A stretch of DNA of 64,000 nucleotides from Streptomyces taklimakanensis. Its GTDB lineage: Bacteria > Actinomycetota > Actinomycetes > Streptomycetales > Streptomycetaceae. Made by a program: the position numbers and the translations under genes. Below the pieces are notes generated by a model that was not told where the DNA came from, made no database searches, and saw only the letters and a program-made list of their open reading frames with translations. Below, in pieces: positions 1 through 8,168 of the stretch. Position 1 is the first letter of the stretch. Every line of letters begins with the position of its first letter. The stretch covers positions 4,900,001 to 4,964,000 of the forward strand of contig NZ_WIXO01000001.1 in the NCBI RefSeq assembly GCF_009709575.1, read 5' to 3'.

Positions 1-670
1 TGCCGCGACCGCCTTCCCCGAGGCGCCCTCCAGGGCAGCGGCCCTGCGCCTGTTGGACCGGGCCGTCTACAACCGTCTCAACGCCCGCTACCGCACCGCT
101 CACGCGTGGGCCCGCCTGGCCCTGGAGGGCGGAGGCCCCAACGACCTCCTCGCCGCCCGCGGACCGACCGCGGAGAGCATGCTCCTGGCCATGCCGGACC
201 TGTGGGAGCGCGTCGTACGGCGCCTGACCGCGGAGGCCGCCGCCTCCCTGGGCGGCCGGATCGCCGCCGCCACCGGGTCCCTCGGCATCACCACCCGGGG
301 CGACACGAGCCCGCACAAGCCGTTCCGTCCGGACGTCCTGGCCGACCTGCCCGGAAGGGGCGGGGACAGCCGGACCCTGCTGCCGGTGGACGCCAAGTAC
401 AAGCGCTACGACCGCCGTGCCGTGGGATCGGCCGACATCCACCAACTCCTCACCTACATCGGCGGCTACGCCTCGAACCCCGCCTCGACGGCCGCGATCG
501 TCCACCCCGACCCGAGCGGACACACCCGCCGCGTGCTGCGCGTCGACGGCCCGCACGGCCGCCTCGGCACCATCGACGTCATCGGCATCGACACCCGAGC
601 GTCCCCGGGGGAAGCGGTCGACCACCTCCGCGCCGTGTGGGCGCCCCTGGTCCCCGCCCCGGCCCGGTAG
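1..670 (+). CDS. McrC-like restriction component, C-terminal part (runs off left edge)
   Basis: The reading frame is open from base 2, so the gene starts outside the window and only about 222 C-terminal residues are present. The visible part carries a PD-(D/E)xK nuclease signature of the McrC type: a Pro-Asp in FRPDVLADL, then VDAKYKRYD, then a helix SADIHQLLTYIGGY. Known McrC proteins supply the endonuclease subunit of the McrBC modification-dependent restriction system and work with the AAA+ GTPase McrB. That partner would be expected upstream, outside the window. The stop lies one base from the stop of the convergent methylase gene. Family placement is likely, but the exact substrate cannot be read from this fragment. 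Confidence 0.7.
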   Translation, partial: AATAFPEAPSRAAALRLLDRAVYNRLNARYRTAHAWARLALEGGGPNDLLAARGPTAESMLLAMPDLWERVVRRLTAEAAASLGGRIAAATGSLGITTRGDTSPHKPFRPDVLADLPGRGGDSRTLLPVDAKYKRYDRRAVGSADIHQLLTYIGGYASNPASTAAIVHPDPSGHTRRVLRVDGPHGRLGTIDVIGIDTRASPGEAVDHLRAVWAPLVPAPAR

Positions 671-671
671 G

Positions 672-2720
672 TCACCCTCCCGGTGTCAGCCGCCCCGACG
701 CCAGGCCGTCACCGAGGTCGCGCGCGAGACGGGAACCCAGCTCGTCCAGCCGGGCACGGAACTCCTCGAAGGAGGTGAGCCGGCGGAACGCCTCGCTGTG
801 GCGGAGCTGCTCGGCCAGGGGGATCTGGAGCACCTGGAGCCTGCGCACGTCCACCCGGGACGCGCTGGAGGCGTGGGTGCCGGCCTGCCGGCCGTTGGAG
901 GGCGCCCGCAGGCAGCCCGCCAGGAACCAGGCGTCCAGCTTCTCGGGATCCACACGCAGGGAGTGCAGTTGGGCGCCGAGCACGGTGGGCGGCCCCTGGT
1001 GGACCCAGGCGGTGAAGGCCCGGATCACCCCGGCCACCACGACGTCACCGGGTTCGGCCACCAGCGCTCCGCGTTCGACCGCCTCCGCCCGGCGCAGCCA
1101 CCCCGTCGGGGCGCCGCCCTGGAGCAGGTCCGGAACGGTCAGCAGGGGGATGCCGTCCTCACCCGGTTCGCCGGCCGTGACCGTCCCGTCCGGGGGCTGC
1201 TGTCCGCCGCGCAGCACCAGGGCACCGGCGCGGACGAGTTCGCCCACGGTCGTCGTCGGGGGCCTGCGCCCGTCGTCGGCGGCCGGCACCAGGGCCTCCA
1301 ACGCCCGGCCGGTGGCCCGTAGACCCTCGACCGTCCCGGTGAACTCGCGCCAGACGTCCGGGAGGCGCAGTTCCTCGCCGCGTGTCGCCGGGGAGACGTG
1401 CCGTCCCGGGGTGAGATCGACCTCCTCGTCCAGCAGGTCGATGGCGGCCACGCGCCGGGCCCCGTCGGGCAGGTCGTGCTCCCCGCGGTCGAAGGCCGTG
1501 ACGGCGTCGCGCACGAAGCCTCCCAGCGACTCCCAGTCGACCCCGCCCTCCCGGGAGGCCGCGCGTCGTGCGGCGGCGTCCGCCAGGAGCACCCCGGAGC
1601 CGTCGGCGGAGGCGGAGGGCCCGGCGCCGCCGGGGGAGCGCAACAGCCACAGGTGCAGCGACACGCTGTGCGGCTGGGCGGCGCCCGGCGGCAGGGCGAT
1701 CACGCCGCGCAGCAGTCCGGCACGGAGCAGCGCACCGCGGATCCTGCGTCCGGCGCGGCGGGAGGCGACGGCGGGCGGCAGGAGCAGCACCGCGACGCCG
1801 CCGGGGCGCAGCCGTGCCAGACAGTGCTGCACCCAGGCGAGTTCGGACTCGGTGCGCGGGGGCAGTCCGTGCGCCCAGCGCCGGTCGGTGGAGAGCTGCT
1901 CGTAGCCCCAGTCGCGCTCGTTGAACGGCGGGTTGCACAGGACGACGTCCGCGGTGACCGCCGCGTGCGGGTCGGCGCGCAGCGAGTCTCCCCGGCGCAC
2001 GTCCGCCGTCGCCGCGCCGCCCCCGTCGCCGTTCCCGTCCGCGTCCCGGACGAACGCCAGCCGGGCGGCGGCCAGGGCGGCCGGCGCCGGATCGATCTCG
2101 CAGCCCAACAGCGCGACCGGGTCGGCGCCGGTCGCCACGGCGGCGCGGGCGGCGGCGTCCAGGATGTGGCCCGCGCCGCAGGCCGGGTCCAGGACCGTCA
2201 ACGGGGCACCGGCGCGGGGCGGCCGGAGGGCGAAGGCCACCTCGGTCATCAGGGCGGCCAGGGGACGGGGGCTGGCGCTGACCTGCCGCACGTGGGCGTC
2301 CAGCCAGCGTTGCAGCAGGAACTCGAAGGTCTCCCGGTCTCCTTCGCGCTTCCCCAGGGCCACCGCCTCGTCGATCAGTTCGCGGGCCCGGTCGGACAGT
2401 CGCGGGTCGGAGGACCGGGCCCGAGCGCCCCGCATCCGCCGGCCGGCCTCGGCGATGGCCAGTCCCGTCTCGTCACGGCTGCCGAGCGCCTCGAAGCCGG
2501 GCCAGAGCAGTTCGCGGCCGCCGACGTCCTTGAGCTTGCCGTTCTCGCGGAGCCACTGCTCGACCTCGGTGAGGGAGAACTGCGGACTGGCGTCGGTGCC
2601 GCCGATCCGGGCGGGGAAGGAGTCGTGCCGCCGCCGCCAGTTGCTGACCGCCGCCCGTCCCACCCCGGCGATGCGCGCGATCTCCGCCAGTGTGACCGGG
2701 ACTGCGCGGGGTGAGGGCAT
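672..2720 (-). CDS. N6-adenine DNA methylase with N-terminal HTH and C-terminal specificity-like domain
   Basis: This is a 682-aa protein. Residues 10-60 form a helix-turn-helix (EIARIAGVGRAAVSNWRRR). Residues 110-400 form a type I-like N6-adenine methylase: the SAM motif is DPACGAGH at 178-185 and the catalytic motif is NPPF at 263-266. Residues from about 475 to the end (VGELVRAGALVLRGGQQP, then PGDVVVAG and a long terminal helix) look like one target-recognition domain and spacer of a type I HsdS protein. Methylation and sequence recognition therefore seem fused in one chain. The ATG start has a GGAG ribosome binding site five bases away. No HsdR-like nuclease is adjacent; the neighbour is McrC-like. 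It could belong to a restriction system continuing to the left or be an orphan methylase. Confidence 0.82.
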   Translation of the reverse strand: MPSPRAVPVTLAEIARIAGVGRAAVSNWRRRHDSFPARIGGTDASPQFSLTEVEQWLRENGKLKDVGGRELLWPGFEALGSRDETGLAIAEAGRRMRGARARSSDPRLSDRARELIDEAVALGKREGDRETFEFLLQRWLDAHVRQVSASPRPLAALMTEVAFALRPPRAGAPLTVLDPACGAGHILDAAARAAVATGADPVALLGCEIDPAPAALAAARLAFVRDADGNGDGGGAATADVRRGDSLRADPHAAVTADVVLCNPPFNERDWGYEQLSTDRRWAHGLPPRTESELAWVQHCLARLRPGGVAVLLLPPAVASRRAGRRIRGALLRAGLLRGVIALPPGAAQPHSVSLHLWLLRSPGGAGPSASADGSGVLLADAAARRAASREGGVDWESLGGFVRDAVTAFDRGEHDLPDGARRVAAIDLLDEEVDLTPGRHVSPATRGEELRLPDVWREFTGTVEGLRATGRALEALVPAADDGRRPPTTTVGELVRAGALVLRGGQQPPDGTVTAGEPGEDGIPLLTVPDLLQGGAPTGWLRRAEAVERGALVAEPGDVVVAGVIRAFTAWVHQGPPTVLGAQLHSLRVDPEKLDAWFLAGCLRAPSNGRQAGTHASSASRVDVRRLQVLQIPLAEQLRHSEAFRRLTSFEEFRARLDELGSRLARDLGDGLASGRLTPGG

Positions 2721-3021
2721 GGGGGTCTCCGAACTCGTCTACGGGCCGTCGAGGGGGCAGGGACGATGCGCGGACAGGGCGTCGGGAGCCTCGGGGTCGG
2801 GGATCCGGTCATCGAACAGCCTGCTCACCGGGCCAGATTACTACGCACATTGACAGCGTTCACAGGCGGTGTTGCTTGTTTTCGGACGGGAGACAGGGAA
2901 CCGATGAACCGGCGAGCCGGCGGGGCCGTCCTCTCTCGGGGGCCCTCCGGGGGGCGGACCCGCCGGCCCCCAACGACCGTGCCCGCTCCCGACCGGCGGA
3001 GCCGTGGCAGAGAGGAGAGCC
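2721..3021. other. Divergent intergenic region, candidate promoters
   Basis: This AT-richer stretch separates the minus-strand methylase from the plus-strand membrane protein. A TTGACA hexamer lies at 2850-2855 on the plus strand, but the hexamer 17-18 bases downstream is a poor -10 match. A TAGTAAT-like element lies on the minus strand just upstream of the methylase. I see no coding gene here. The promoter reading is tentative. Confidence 0.3.
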
Positions 3022-3444
3022 GTGACCGGCGACAGGACCGGCGACAGGACCGGCGACGGGAGGAGTCCCCTACGGGCCCGCTGGGCGAAGGGCGCCGCCG
3101 TCTCGGCGGTGGCGGCCGTCGTGTGCCACCGGGTCTGGACGTCCGCGCGGTCCTGGGCGCAGGACGCACGGACGGGCGACGGGGCCTTCCTCGCCGGGGC
3201 CCTGGAGTCGCTGCTGGCGACGGCCGTCGGGGTGGTGCTGATGCCGGTCCTGTTGTGGGCGGGCATGCGTCTGCTGCGGGAGCGGGGCAACCACCTGCTG
3301 GTGGCGGTGGGCGCGGTGGTGTGGCCCGTCCTCGGCGGGCACGTGGTCGAGAACGCCGTCGGGGCCGGGGCGACCGTCGCCTACCTGGCGCTGTTCGCGG
3401 CCGTCGGAGCCCTGCCGGCCCGGGTGGAAGTGCGCCGGCGCTGA
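3022..3444 (+). CDS. Small membrane protein, function unknown
   Basis: This 140-aa protein has a basic N-terminus and about three hydrophobic segments (around AVSAVAAVVCH, LLATAVGVVLMPVLLWAG and LLVAVGAVVWPVLGG). I chose GTG 3022 because AGAGGAGAG sits five bases upstream; an in-frame GTG at 3004 has no such site. The first codons contain a 12-base unit (ACCGGCGACAGG) repeated about three times, giving a DRTG repeat. I do not recognise the family. It is convergent with the iron transporter genes and separated from them by a terminator hairpin. Confidence 0.6.
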   Translation: MTGDRTGDRTGDGRSPLRARWAKGAAVSAVAAVVCHRVWTSARSWAQDARTGDGAFLAGALESLLATAVGVVLMPVLLWAGMRLLRERGNHLLVAVGAVVWPVLGGHVVENAVGAGATVAYLALFAAVGALPARVEVRRR

Positions 3445-3447
3445 GCC

Positions 3448-3469
3448 GCCGGGCCCGCCCCGGCCCGGC
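3448..3469. terminator. Probable bidirectional terminator hairpin
   Basis: An 8-bp G+C stem (GCCGGGCC paired with GGCCCGGC) with a 6-base loop lies in the 36-base gap between two convergent stop codons. There is no U-run, as is usual for Streptomyces terminators. Confidence 0.5.
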
Positions 3470-3480
3470 CCGCGGAACCG

Positions 3481-4404
3481 TCAGGACGCCTTCCGGCCCG
3501 CCCGCTCCGCTGCCGGGCCCGCCGTCAGGGCCGTGGGACACACCACCGGGGTGCCGTGGACGGGATCGGTCAGGATGACGCTCTCCACCCCGTACAGGGT
3601 GCGCACCAGGTCGGTGGTCATGATCTCGGCCGGGGCGCCCTGCGCGACGATCCTCCCCTCCGACATCGCCAGCAGGTGGTCGGCGTACCGACAGGCCGTG
3701 GTCAGGTCGTGCAGGACGAGCACCACCGTGCGCCCCCGGGCGGCCAGGGAGCGGACCGTCTCCAGGACCTCCAACTGGTGACCGATGTCGAGGGCCGAGG
3801 TCGGCTCGTCCAACATCAGGATGGCGGTGTCCTGCGCCACCGCCATCGCGATCCAGGCGCGCTGCCGCTGCCCCCCGGAGAGCGTCTCCAGCGGCCGGTC
3901 CGCCAGCTCCCCCAGGTCCGCCGCCTCCAGCGCCCCCTCCACCGCGTCGGCGTCCGCCCTCGACCACTGGCGCAGCAGCCCCTGGTGCGGCCGGCGGCCG
4001 TAGCGCACCAGGTCGCGCACGGTCAGCCCGTCCGGGGCGGTGGCCGACTGCGGCAGCAGACCGATCGTGCGGGCCACCTCCCGGGTGGGGATCGAGGCGA
4101 GCTCCCGGCCGTCCAGCAACACCGCGCCCTCGTGCGGTGCCATGAGCCGCGCGAGGCCGCCGAGCAGCGTGGACTTGCCGCAGCCGTTGGGCCCGACGAT
4201 CGCGGTGACCCGCCGAGGCGGCAGCTCGACGTCCAACCCCCGCACGACGGGGACGCGTCCGTGGGCGAGGGTGAGGGACCGGGCCCGCAGCCGGTGGGCC
4301 TCGGCCTCCGCGTCGGTCGCGGTGGCCACGGCCGCGTTCGGGGCGGTCGGGACGTTCCGGTCGCCCCGGGCGTTTCCGGCGTTCCGGTTGTGCGGGGCGT
4401 TCAC
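3481..4404 (-). CDS. Iron-siderophore ABC transporter, ATP-binding protein
   Basis: This 307-aa cytoplasmic ATPase should power siderophore uptake through the two FecCD permeases encoded upstream. Family motifs are complete: Walker A GPNGCGKST at 71-79, Q-loop LLPQS at 116-120, signature LSGGQRQR at 175-182, Walker B LMLDEPTSALD at about 196-206, and the switch His at 232. The first 35 residues are an unusual Asn/Ala-rich extension. I chose the GTG at 4404 because it overlaps the permease stop (GTGA) and has AGGAG a few bases upstream; the frame is open further upstream but that is antisense shadow. It is the last gene of a three-gene operon. Confidence 0.93.
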   Translation of the reverse strand: MNAPHNRNAGNARGDRNVPTAPNAAVATATDAEAEAHRLRARSLTLAHGRVPVVRGLDVELPPRRVTAIVGPNGCGKSTLLGGLARLMAPHEGAVLLDGRELASIPTREVARTIGLLPQSATAPDGLTVRDLVRYGRRPHQGLLRQWSRADADAVEGALEAADLGELADRPLETLSGGQRQRAWIAMAVAQDTAILMLDEPTSALDIGHQLEVLETVRSLAARGRTVVLVLHDLTTACRYADHLLAMSEGRIVAQGAPAEIMTTDLVRTLYGVESVILTDPVHGTPVVCPTALTAGPAAERAGRKAS

Positions 4405-5576
4405 GGGGTCCTCCTGGTACGGGTGGTGAGCAACAGCCACAGCAGGTACGGGCCGCCGACGACGGCGGTGACCAGACCCACGGGAATCTCCAACGGCGCC
4501 ATGACGGTCCGACCGACGAGGTCGGCCGACAGGGTGAGGACGGCGCCGGCGAGCGCGGAGGTCAGGACGGGAACGGGTCCGGGGCCGGTCAGGCGCCGGG
4601 CGGCCTCGGGCGCGGCCAGGGCGATCATGCCGACCGGGCCGGCGACGGCCACGGCCAGACCCGCGCAGACGACGGAGGTGAGCAGCACCGCCACCCGCAG
4701 GGGCCGCACCCGCTCGCCCAGCACGGTGGCGACGGCGTCGGAGAAGCGCAGCGCGTTCAACCCGCGCGCCAGGACCACCGCGAGCGGCAGGCAGACCAGC
4801 AACCCCACCTCCAGCACCGTCACCGCCGGCTGCGAACGTCCGTTGAGGGTGCCCACGGTCCAGGCGAACGCCGCGTTCGCCGCGTCGATCTCCGCCCGGG
4901 ACAGGATCAGGTTCGTCGCCGCGCCGAAGACCGCGCCGACCCCCAACCCCACCACCAGGAACCGGTAGCCGCGCTGCCCGACCCCGCCGCTGAGGGCGAG
5001 GGTGAGCGCGGCGGCGGTGGCCGCGCCGGTCAGGGCCGTCGCCGGCGGCAACACGCTGGTGGGGCCGGCGACGACGCCGGCGACGGCGAACGCGGTCGCG
5101 CCGTTGTTCAGTCCCACCGTGTCCGGGGTGGCCAGCCGGTTCCCCGAGAGCGTCTGCATCAGGCAGCCGGCCGCTCCCAGGGCCGCGCCGACCGCGACGC
5201 CGGCCTCGACCCGAGGCATCCGCAGCTCCGTCACGACCAGCAGGTCGCGCGGGCTGCCGGTGCCCAGCACCGCCGCGCGCAGGGCGTCGAGCGGTGCCAC
5301 GGCGACATCGCCGACGGACAGGCACACCGCGACCACCGCGACCAGAACGGCCGTGAGCGCGACCCCGGCGAGCAGCGGCCCGCGGGACACGAGGACGGAC
5401 AGCCCCCCGGCGGCCAGACGGACCGTGCCCGGCGGCGCGGCGGGCGGGGACGGGACGACCGTCTCCCGCGGCGCCCGGGGCCGCGGCACGGACGCCGCGG
5501 CGGGGACGGTGCCCGCGGGGCCTCCCTCGGGAGCCTCCGGCCGTGCCTTCGGTGACGTTTCCGATGGATTCCTCAC
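4401..5576 (-). CDS. Iron-siderophore ABC transporter, FecCD-type permease
   Basis: A 391-aa membrane protein of the FecCD family forms half of the import channel. After a Pro-rich N-terminal extension of about 55 residues come roughly ten hydrophobic segments. Family landmarks are present: the LRMPR motif, GxLMQTLSGNRLATPDTVGLNNGA, and the cytoplasmic coupling region GPVGMIALAAPEAARRLTG. It overlaps both neighbours by four bases, indicating translational coupling in the order permease 1, permease 2, ATPase. Confidence 0.92.
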   Translation of the reverse strand: MRNPSETSPKARPEAPEGGPAGTVPAAASVPRPRAPRETVVPSPPAAPPGTVRLAAGGLSVLVSRGPLLAGVALTAVLVAVVAVCLSVGDVAVAPLDALRAAVLGTGSPRDLLVVTELRMPRVEAGVAVGAALGAAGCLMQTLSGNRLATPDTVGLNNGATAFAVAGVVAGPTSVLPPATALTGAATAAALTLALSGGVGQRGYRFLVVGLGVGAVFGAATNLILSRAEIDAANAAFAWTVGTLNGRSQPAVTVLEVGLLVCLPLAVVLARGLNALRFSDAVATVLGERVRPLRVAVLLTSVVCAGLAVAVAGPVGMIALAAPEAARRLTGPGPVPVLTSALAGAVLTLSADLVGRTVMAPLEIPVGLVTAVVGGPYLLWLLLTTRTRRTP

Positions 5577-6571
5577 AGCGCGGGCAACCTCGACGAACGG
5601 ACGACGGCGACCAGGACCGGTGCGCCGAACAGCGCGGTCATCACGCCCAGCGGCATCTCGTAGGGGCGGACGACCAGACGCGAGACGACGTCGGCGAGCA
5701 GGACCACGGACGGTCCCAGCAGCACCGACACGGCCAGCAGCCGCCTGAGGTCCGGACCGACCAGGGCCCGCGCCGCGAAGGGCACCACCAGTCCGACGAA
5801 GGCCACCGGGCCGGCGACCGCGGTGGCCCCGCCGACCAGCAGGGCGACGGAGGCGACGGCCACGGCGCGCACCCGGTGCGGACGGTGGCCGAGTCCGGTG
5901 GCCACGTCGTCCCCGAGGGTGAGCGCCGACAGGGCGGGGCTCACCGCGACGGCCGCGGCCACCCCGACCAGCAGGACGGGCAGGACGGCGAGGAGTTCCT
6001 CGGTGCCGCGTCCGACGACCGATCCCACCGTCCAGAACCGGATCTCGTCCGAGGCCCGCTGGTTGACCAGCAACAGCACCGAGGAGGCCGCGCCCACCAT
6101 GCCGCTGAACGCCGCACCGGCCAGCACCAGTCGGACCGGATCGTCGCCCGCCCCCCGCAACCGGGCGGCGCCCAGGGCGAGCAGGCAGCCGACCGCCGCG
6201 CCGAGCACGGCGACGTAGGGACCCACGGTGGTGGCGCTCGCCCCGAGCACGATCGCCAGGACCACCGCGAAGGAGGCTCCGGCACTCACCCCGAGCAGGC
6301 CGGGCTCGGCCAGTGGGTTGCGGGCGGTGGCCTGCAGGACGGCGCCGGCCACTCCGAGGGCGGCGCCGACCGCGATCCCCACGGCGGTGCGCGGCAGGCG
6401 CAGGTGCAGCACGGTGAAGCGGGCGTCGGGATCGTCGCCGCCGAGAAGCACGGCGGCGGCGCGGGCGGGTCCGACGTCACCGGCGCCGACGAGCAGACCG
6501 GCCACCGCGGTGACCGCCAACAGACCGGCGGCGGGGAGCAGGCCGCGCAGCAGAACATTACGGAACGTCAC
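5573..6571 (-). CDS. Iron-siderophore ABC transporter, FecCD-type permease (first gene of operon)
   Basis: A 332-aa FecCD permease. It shows LRLPRTAVGIAVGAALG, LQATARNPLAEPGLLGVSAG and the coupling motif GPVAFVGLVVPFAARALVG. I chose GTG 6571 because GAAGG lies about seven bases upstream; the alternative ATG at 6598 has no clear site and abuts the iron box. It is transcribed divergently from the receptor gene, with which it shares the operator. Iron repression is the likely control. Confidence 0.92.
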   Translation of the reverse strand: MTFRNVLLRGLLPAAGLLAVTAVAGLLVGAGDVGPARAAAVLLGGDDPDARFTVLHLRLPRTAVGIAVGAALGVAGAVLQATARNPLAEPGLLGVSAGASFAVVLAIVLGASATTVGPYVAVLGAAVGCLLALGAARLRGAGDDPVRLVLAGAAFSGMVGAASSVLLLVNQRASDEIRFWTVGSVVGRGTEELLAVLPVLLVGVAAAVAVSPALSALTLGDDVATGLGHRPHRVRAVAVASVALLVGGATAVAGPVAFVGLVVPFAARALVGPDLRRLLAVSVLLGPSVVLLADVVSRLVVRPYEMPLGVMTALFGAPVLVAVVRSSRLPAL

Positions 6572-6601
6572 ATGGCACCTTCTCGGTGGTCGATACATGA
6601 G

Positions 6602-6620
6602 TTAGGTTAGCCTAAGCTCA
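6602..6620. promoter_or_regulatory. Iron box (IdeR/DmdR-type operator)
   Basis: The sequence TTAGGTTAGCCTAAGCTCA matches 16 of 19 positions of the actinobacterial iron box consensus TTAGGTTAGGCTAACCTAA. It sits in the 82-base divergent gap, about 30 bases from the permease start and 33 from the receptor start, where it could repress both directions when iron is replete. The DtxR-family regulator is not encoded in the window. Confidence 0.82.
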
Positions 6621-6653
6621 TTCGTCGGCACCATCCCCACCAGGAGGCTCGTC

Positions 6654-7604
6654 ATGCCCGACTTCACCCTGCCCGGAATCGGAAGAGTATCCCAGGCCCT
6701 GACGGCGTCTTTGCTGATCATGGGATTGAGCGCATGCGGAGGATCGGCTTCCGGAGACGAGGGCGGGAACGACGGGAAGCGGGCCGACCGCTCCGTGGAG
6801 ACGGCCTTCGGCACGGTGGAGGTCCCCGCCGACCCCCAACGCGTCGTCGCTCTCGGTGACACCCCCCTGGACACCGCCCTGTACCTCGGCATCGAGCCGG
6901 TCGGCACCAGCAGCGCCCGCGGCGCGGACACCGCCCCCGGCTACCTGGGCGAGAAGGCGGCGTCCGTCCCGCTGGTCGCCACCGTCAAGGAGCCCAACAT
7001 CGAGGCCATCCTCAAGACCGAGCCCGATCTGATCCTCACCGGGCCCAACCTGGAGAAGTCCCAGTACGAGGCCCTCAAGGCCGTCGCGCCCACCGTCGTC
7101 CCGAAGAGCGACGACTGGAAGCAGCCGCTGGAGACCTACGCCGACGCCCTGGGGCGGAAGGAGGCGTTCGCCGAGAAGTTCGACGCCCTCCTGGAACGCG
7201 CCGCCGACGCCGCCGGCGGCGACGACGTGGGCACGGCCGTGGTGGTGCGCTGGATGCCCGCCGGCCCCATGGTGATGAACGGCGCCAACATGCCCAGCCG
7301 CCTGCTGGAGGAGGCCGGCGCCTCGCTCATGCCGATCGCCGAGGACCTGGACTCGCCCCACTCGGACCCGCTCTCCCTGGAGAACCTCGACCGGATCGAC
7401 GCCGACCACCTCTTCGTCGCCACCCTCAACGCCGAGGGCGAGAAGGCGCTGGAGGCCGCCGAGCGGCAGAAGTCCTTCACCCGGCTGGAAGCGGTGCGGA
7501 ACGACGCGGTCAGCGGCGTCGACGGCCAGGTGTGGAGCAGCAGCTCGGGCCCGTACGCCATGGAGAAGGTCATCGAGGACATCGAGGCCGCCTACGGCGG
7601 ATGA
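6654..7604 (+). CDS. Iron-siderophore ABC transporter, substrate-binding lipoprotein
   Basis: A 316-aa receptor that would capture ferric siderophore outside the membrane and hand it to the FecCD permeases. The signal peptide ends in the lipobox LSAC (Cys28). The mature part follows the FepB/FhuD pattern: FGTVEVPADPQRVVALGDTP, EPNIEAILKTEPDLILTG and a final YAMEKVIEDI helix. A strong AGGAGG lies eight bases before the ATG. The siderophore cannot be deduced from sequence, and no biosynthesis genes are adjacent. Confidence 0.93.
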   Translation: MPDFTLPGIGRVSQALTASLLIMGLSACGGSASGDEGGNDGKRADRSVETAFGTVEVPADPQRVVALGDTPLDTALYLGIEPVGTSSARGADTAPGYLGEKAASVPLVATVKEPNIEAILKTEPDLILTGPNLEKSQYEALKAVAPTVVPKSDDWKQPLETYADALGRKEAFAEKFDALLERAADAAGGDDVGTAVVVRWMPAGPMVMNGANMPSRLLEEAGASLMPIAEDLDSPHSDPLSLENLDRIDADHLFVATLNAEGEKALEAAERQKSFTRLEAVRNDAVSGVDGQVWSSSSGPYAMEKVIEDIEAAYGG

Positions 7605-7616
7605 GTCCGGCCCGGC

Positions 7617-7649
7617 CCGGCGGCCCCACCACCGCCGTCGGGCCGCCGG
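7617..7649 (+). terminator. Terminator hairpin after the receptor gene
   Basis: A 10-bp perfect stem (CCGGCGGCCC paired with GGGCCGCCGG) with a 13-base loop starts 13 bases after the receptor stop codon. Confidence 0.55.
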
Positions 7650-7757
7650 CCGACCGCGGCGTGCCCGTACGCCGAGGGGCCGTCACCTCCCCGTGCGGGA
7701 CGCGGCGTCCGTCCGCAGTACGATCGGGCCACGTCGGTACGGAGGGGAGCACGGACG

Positions 7758-8168
7758 GTGACCACAGAACACCGGGTGGGGCGCGCGGTCGCCCTGGTAC
7801 TGCCGCTCTGCGCCGCCGCGCTGACCGCCTGCACCGGTTCCGACGCCCCGCCGCAGACCTCCGCCGGCCCCACGGCGACGAGCACCGCCGCGCCGGCGGA
7901 AGCGGAGGCACGGGCCGAGCGCTACCGGAACGCCGGCGGCGACGAGGACGTGTACGCCCTCCACCGCGAACCCGGTCCGGACGGCGCCCCCCTGCTCGTC
8001 GTCCGCACCCACGACCCGAACCGGGACGACGAGCGCTTCCAGGAGCTGAAGGGATCCGTCGTCACCTTCCTCGCGGAGACGGAAGGGCTCCCGCTCGGCC
8101 GGGGGTACCTGATGGACGTCTTCGGTCCGGACGGCGCCCTGCTGCACCGCCTGGACGCCCGCCCGTGA
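7758..8168 (+). CDS. Small secreted lipoprotein, function unknown
   Basis: A 136-aa protein whose N-terminus is a lipoprotein signal with lipobox LTAC. A Pro/Ala/Thr-rich linker follows, then a compact acidic domain (about residues 60-134) that I do not recognise. The stop overlaps the GTG start of the alpha/beta hydrolase (GTGA), so the two are probably co-translated. GGAGGGGAG upstream is a plausible ribosome binding site. Confidence 0.65.
   Translation: MTTEHRVGRAVALVLPLCAAALTACTGSDAPPQTSAGPTATSTAAPAEAEARAERYRNAGGDEDVYALHREPGPDGAPLLVVRTHDPNRDDERFQELKGSVVTFLAETEGLPLGRGYLMDVFGPDGALLHRLDARP

Noticed and set aside
3025..3060. CRISPR-like or phase-variable repeat in the small membrane protein gene
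   Set aside because: Only three copies of a 12-base unit are present, in frame, so copy number changes would not shift the frame. I treat it as a coding repeat.
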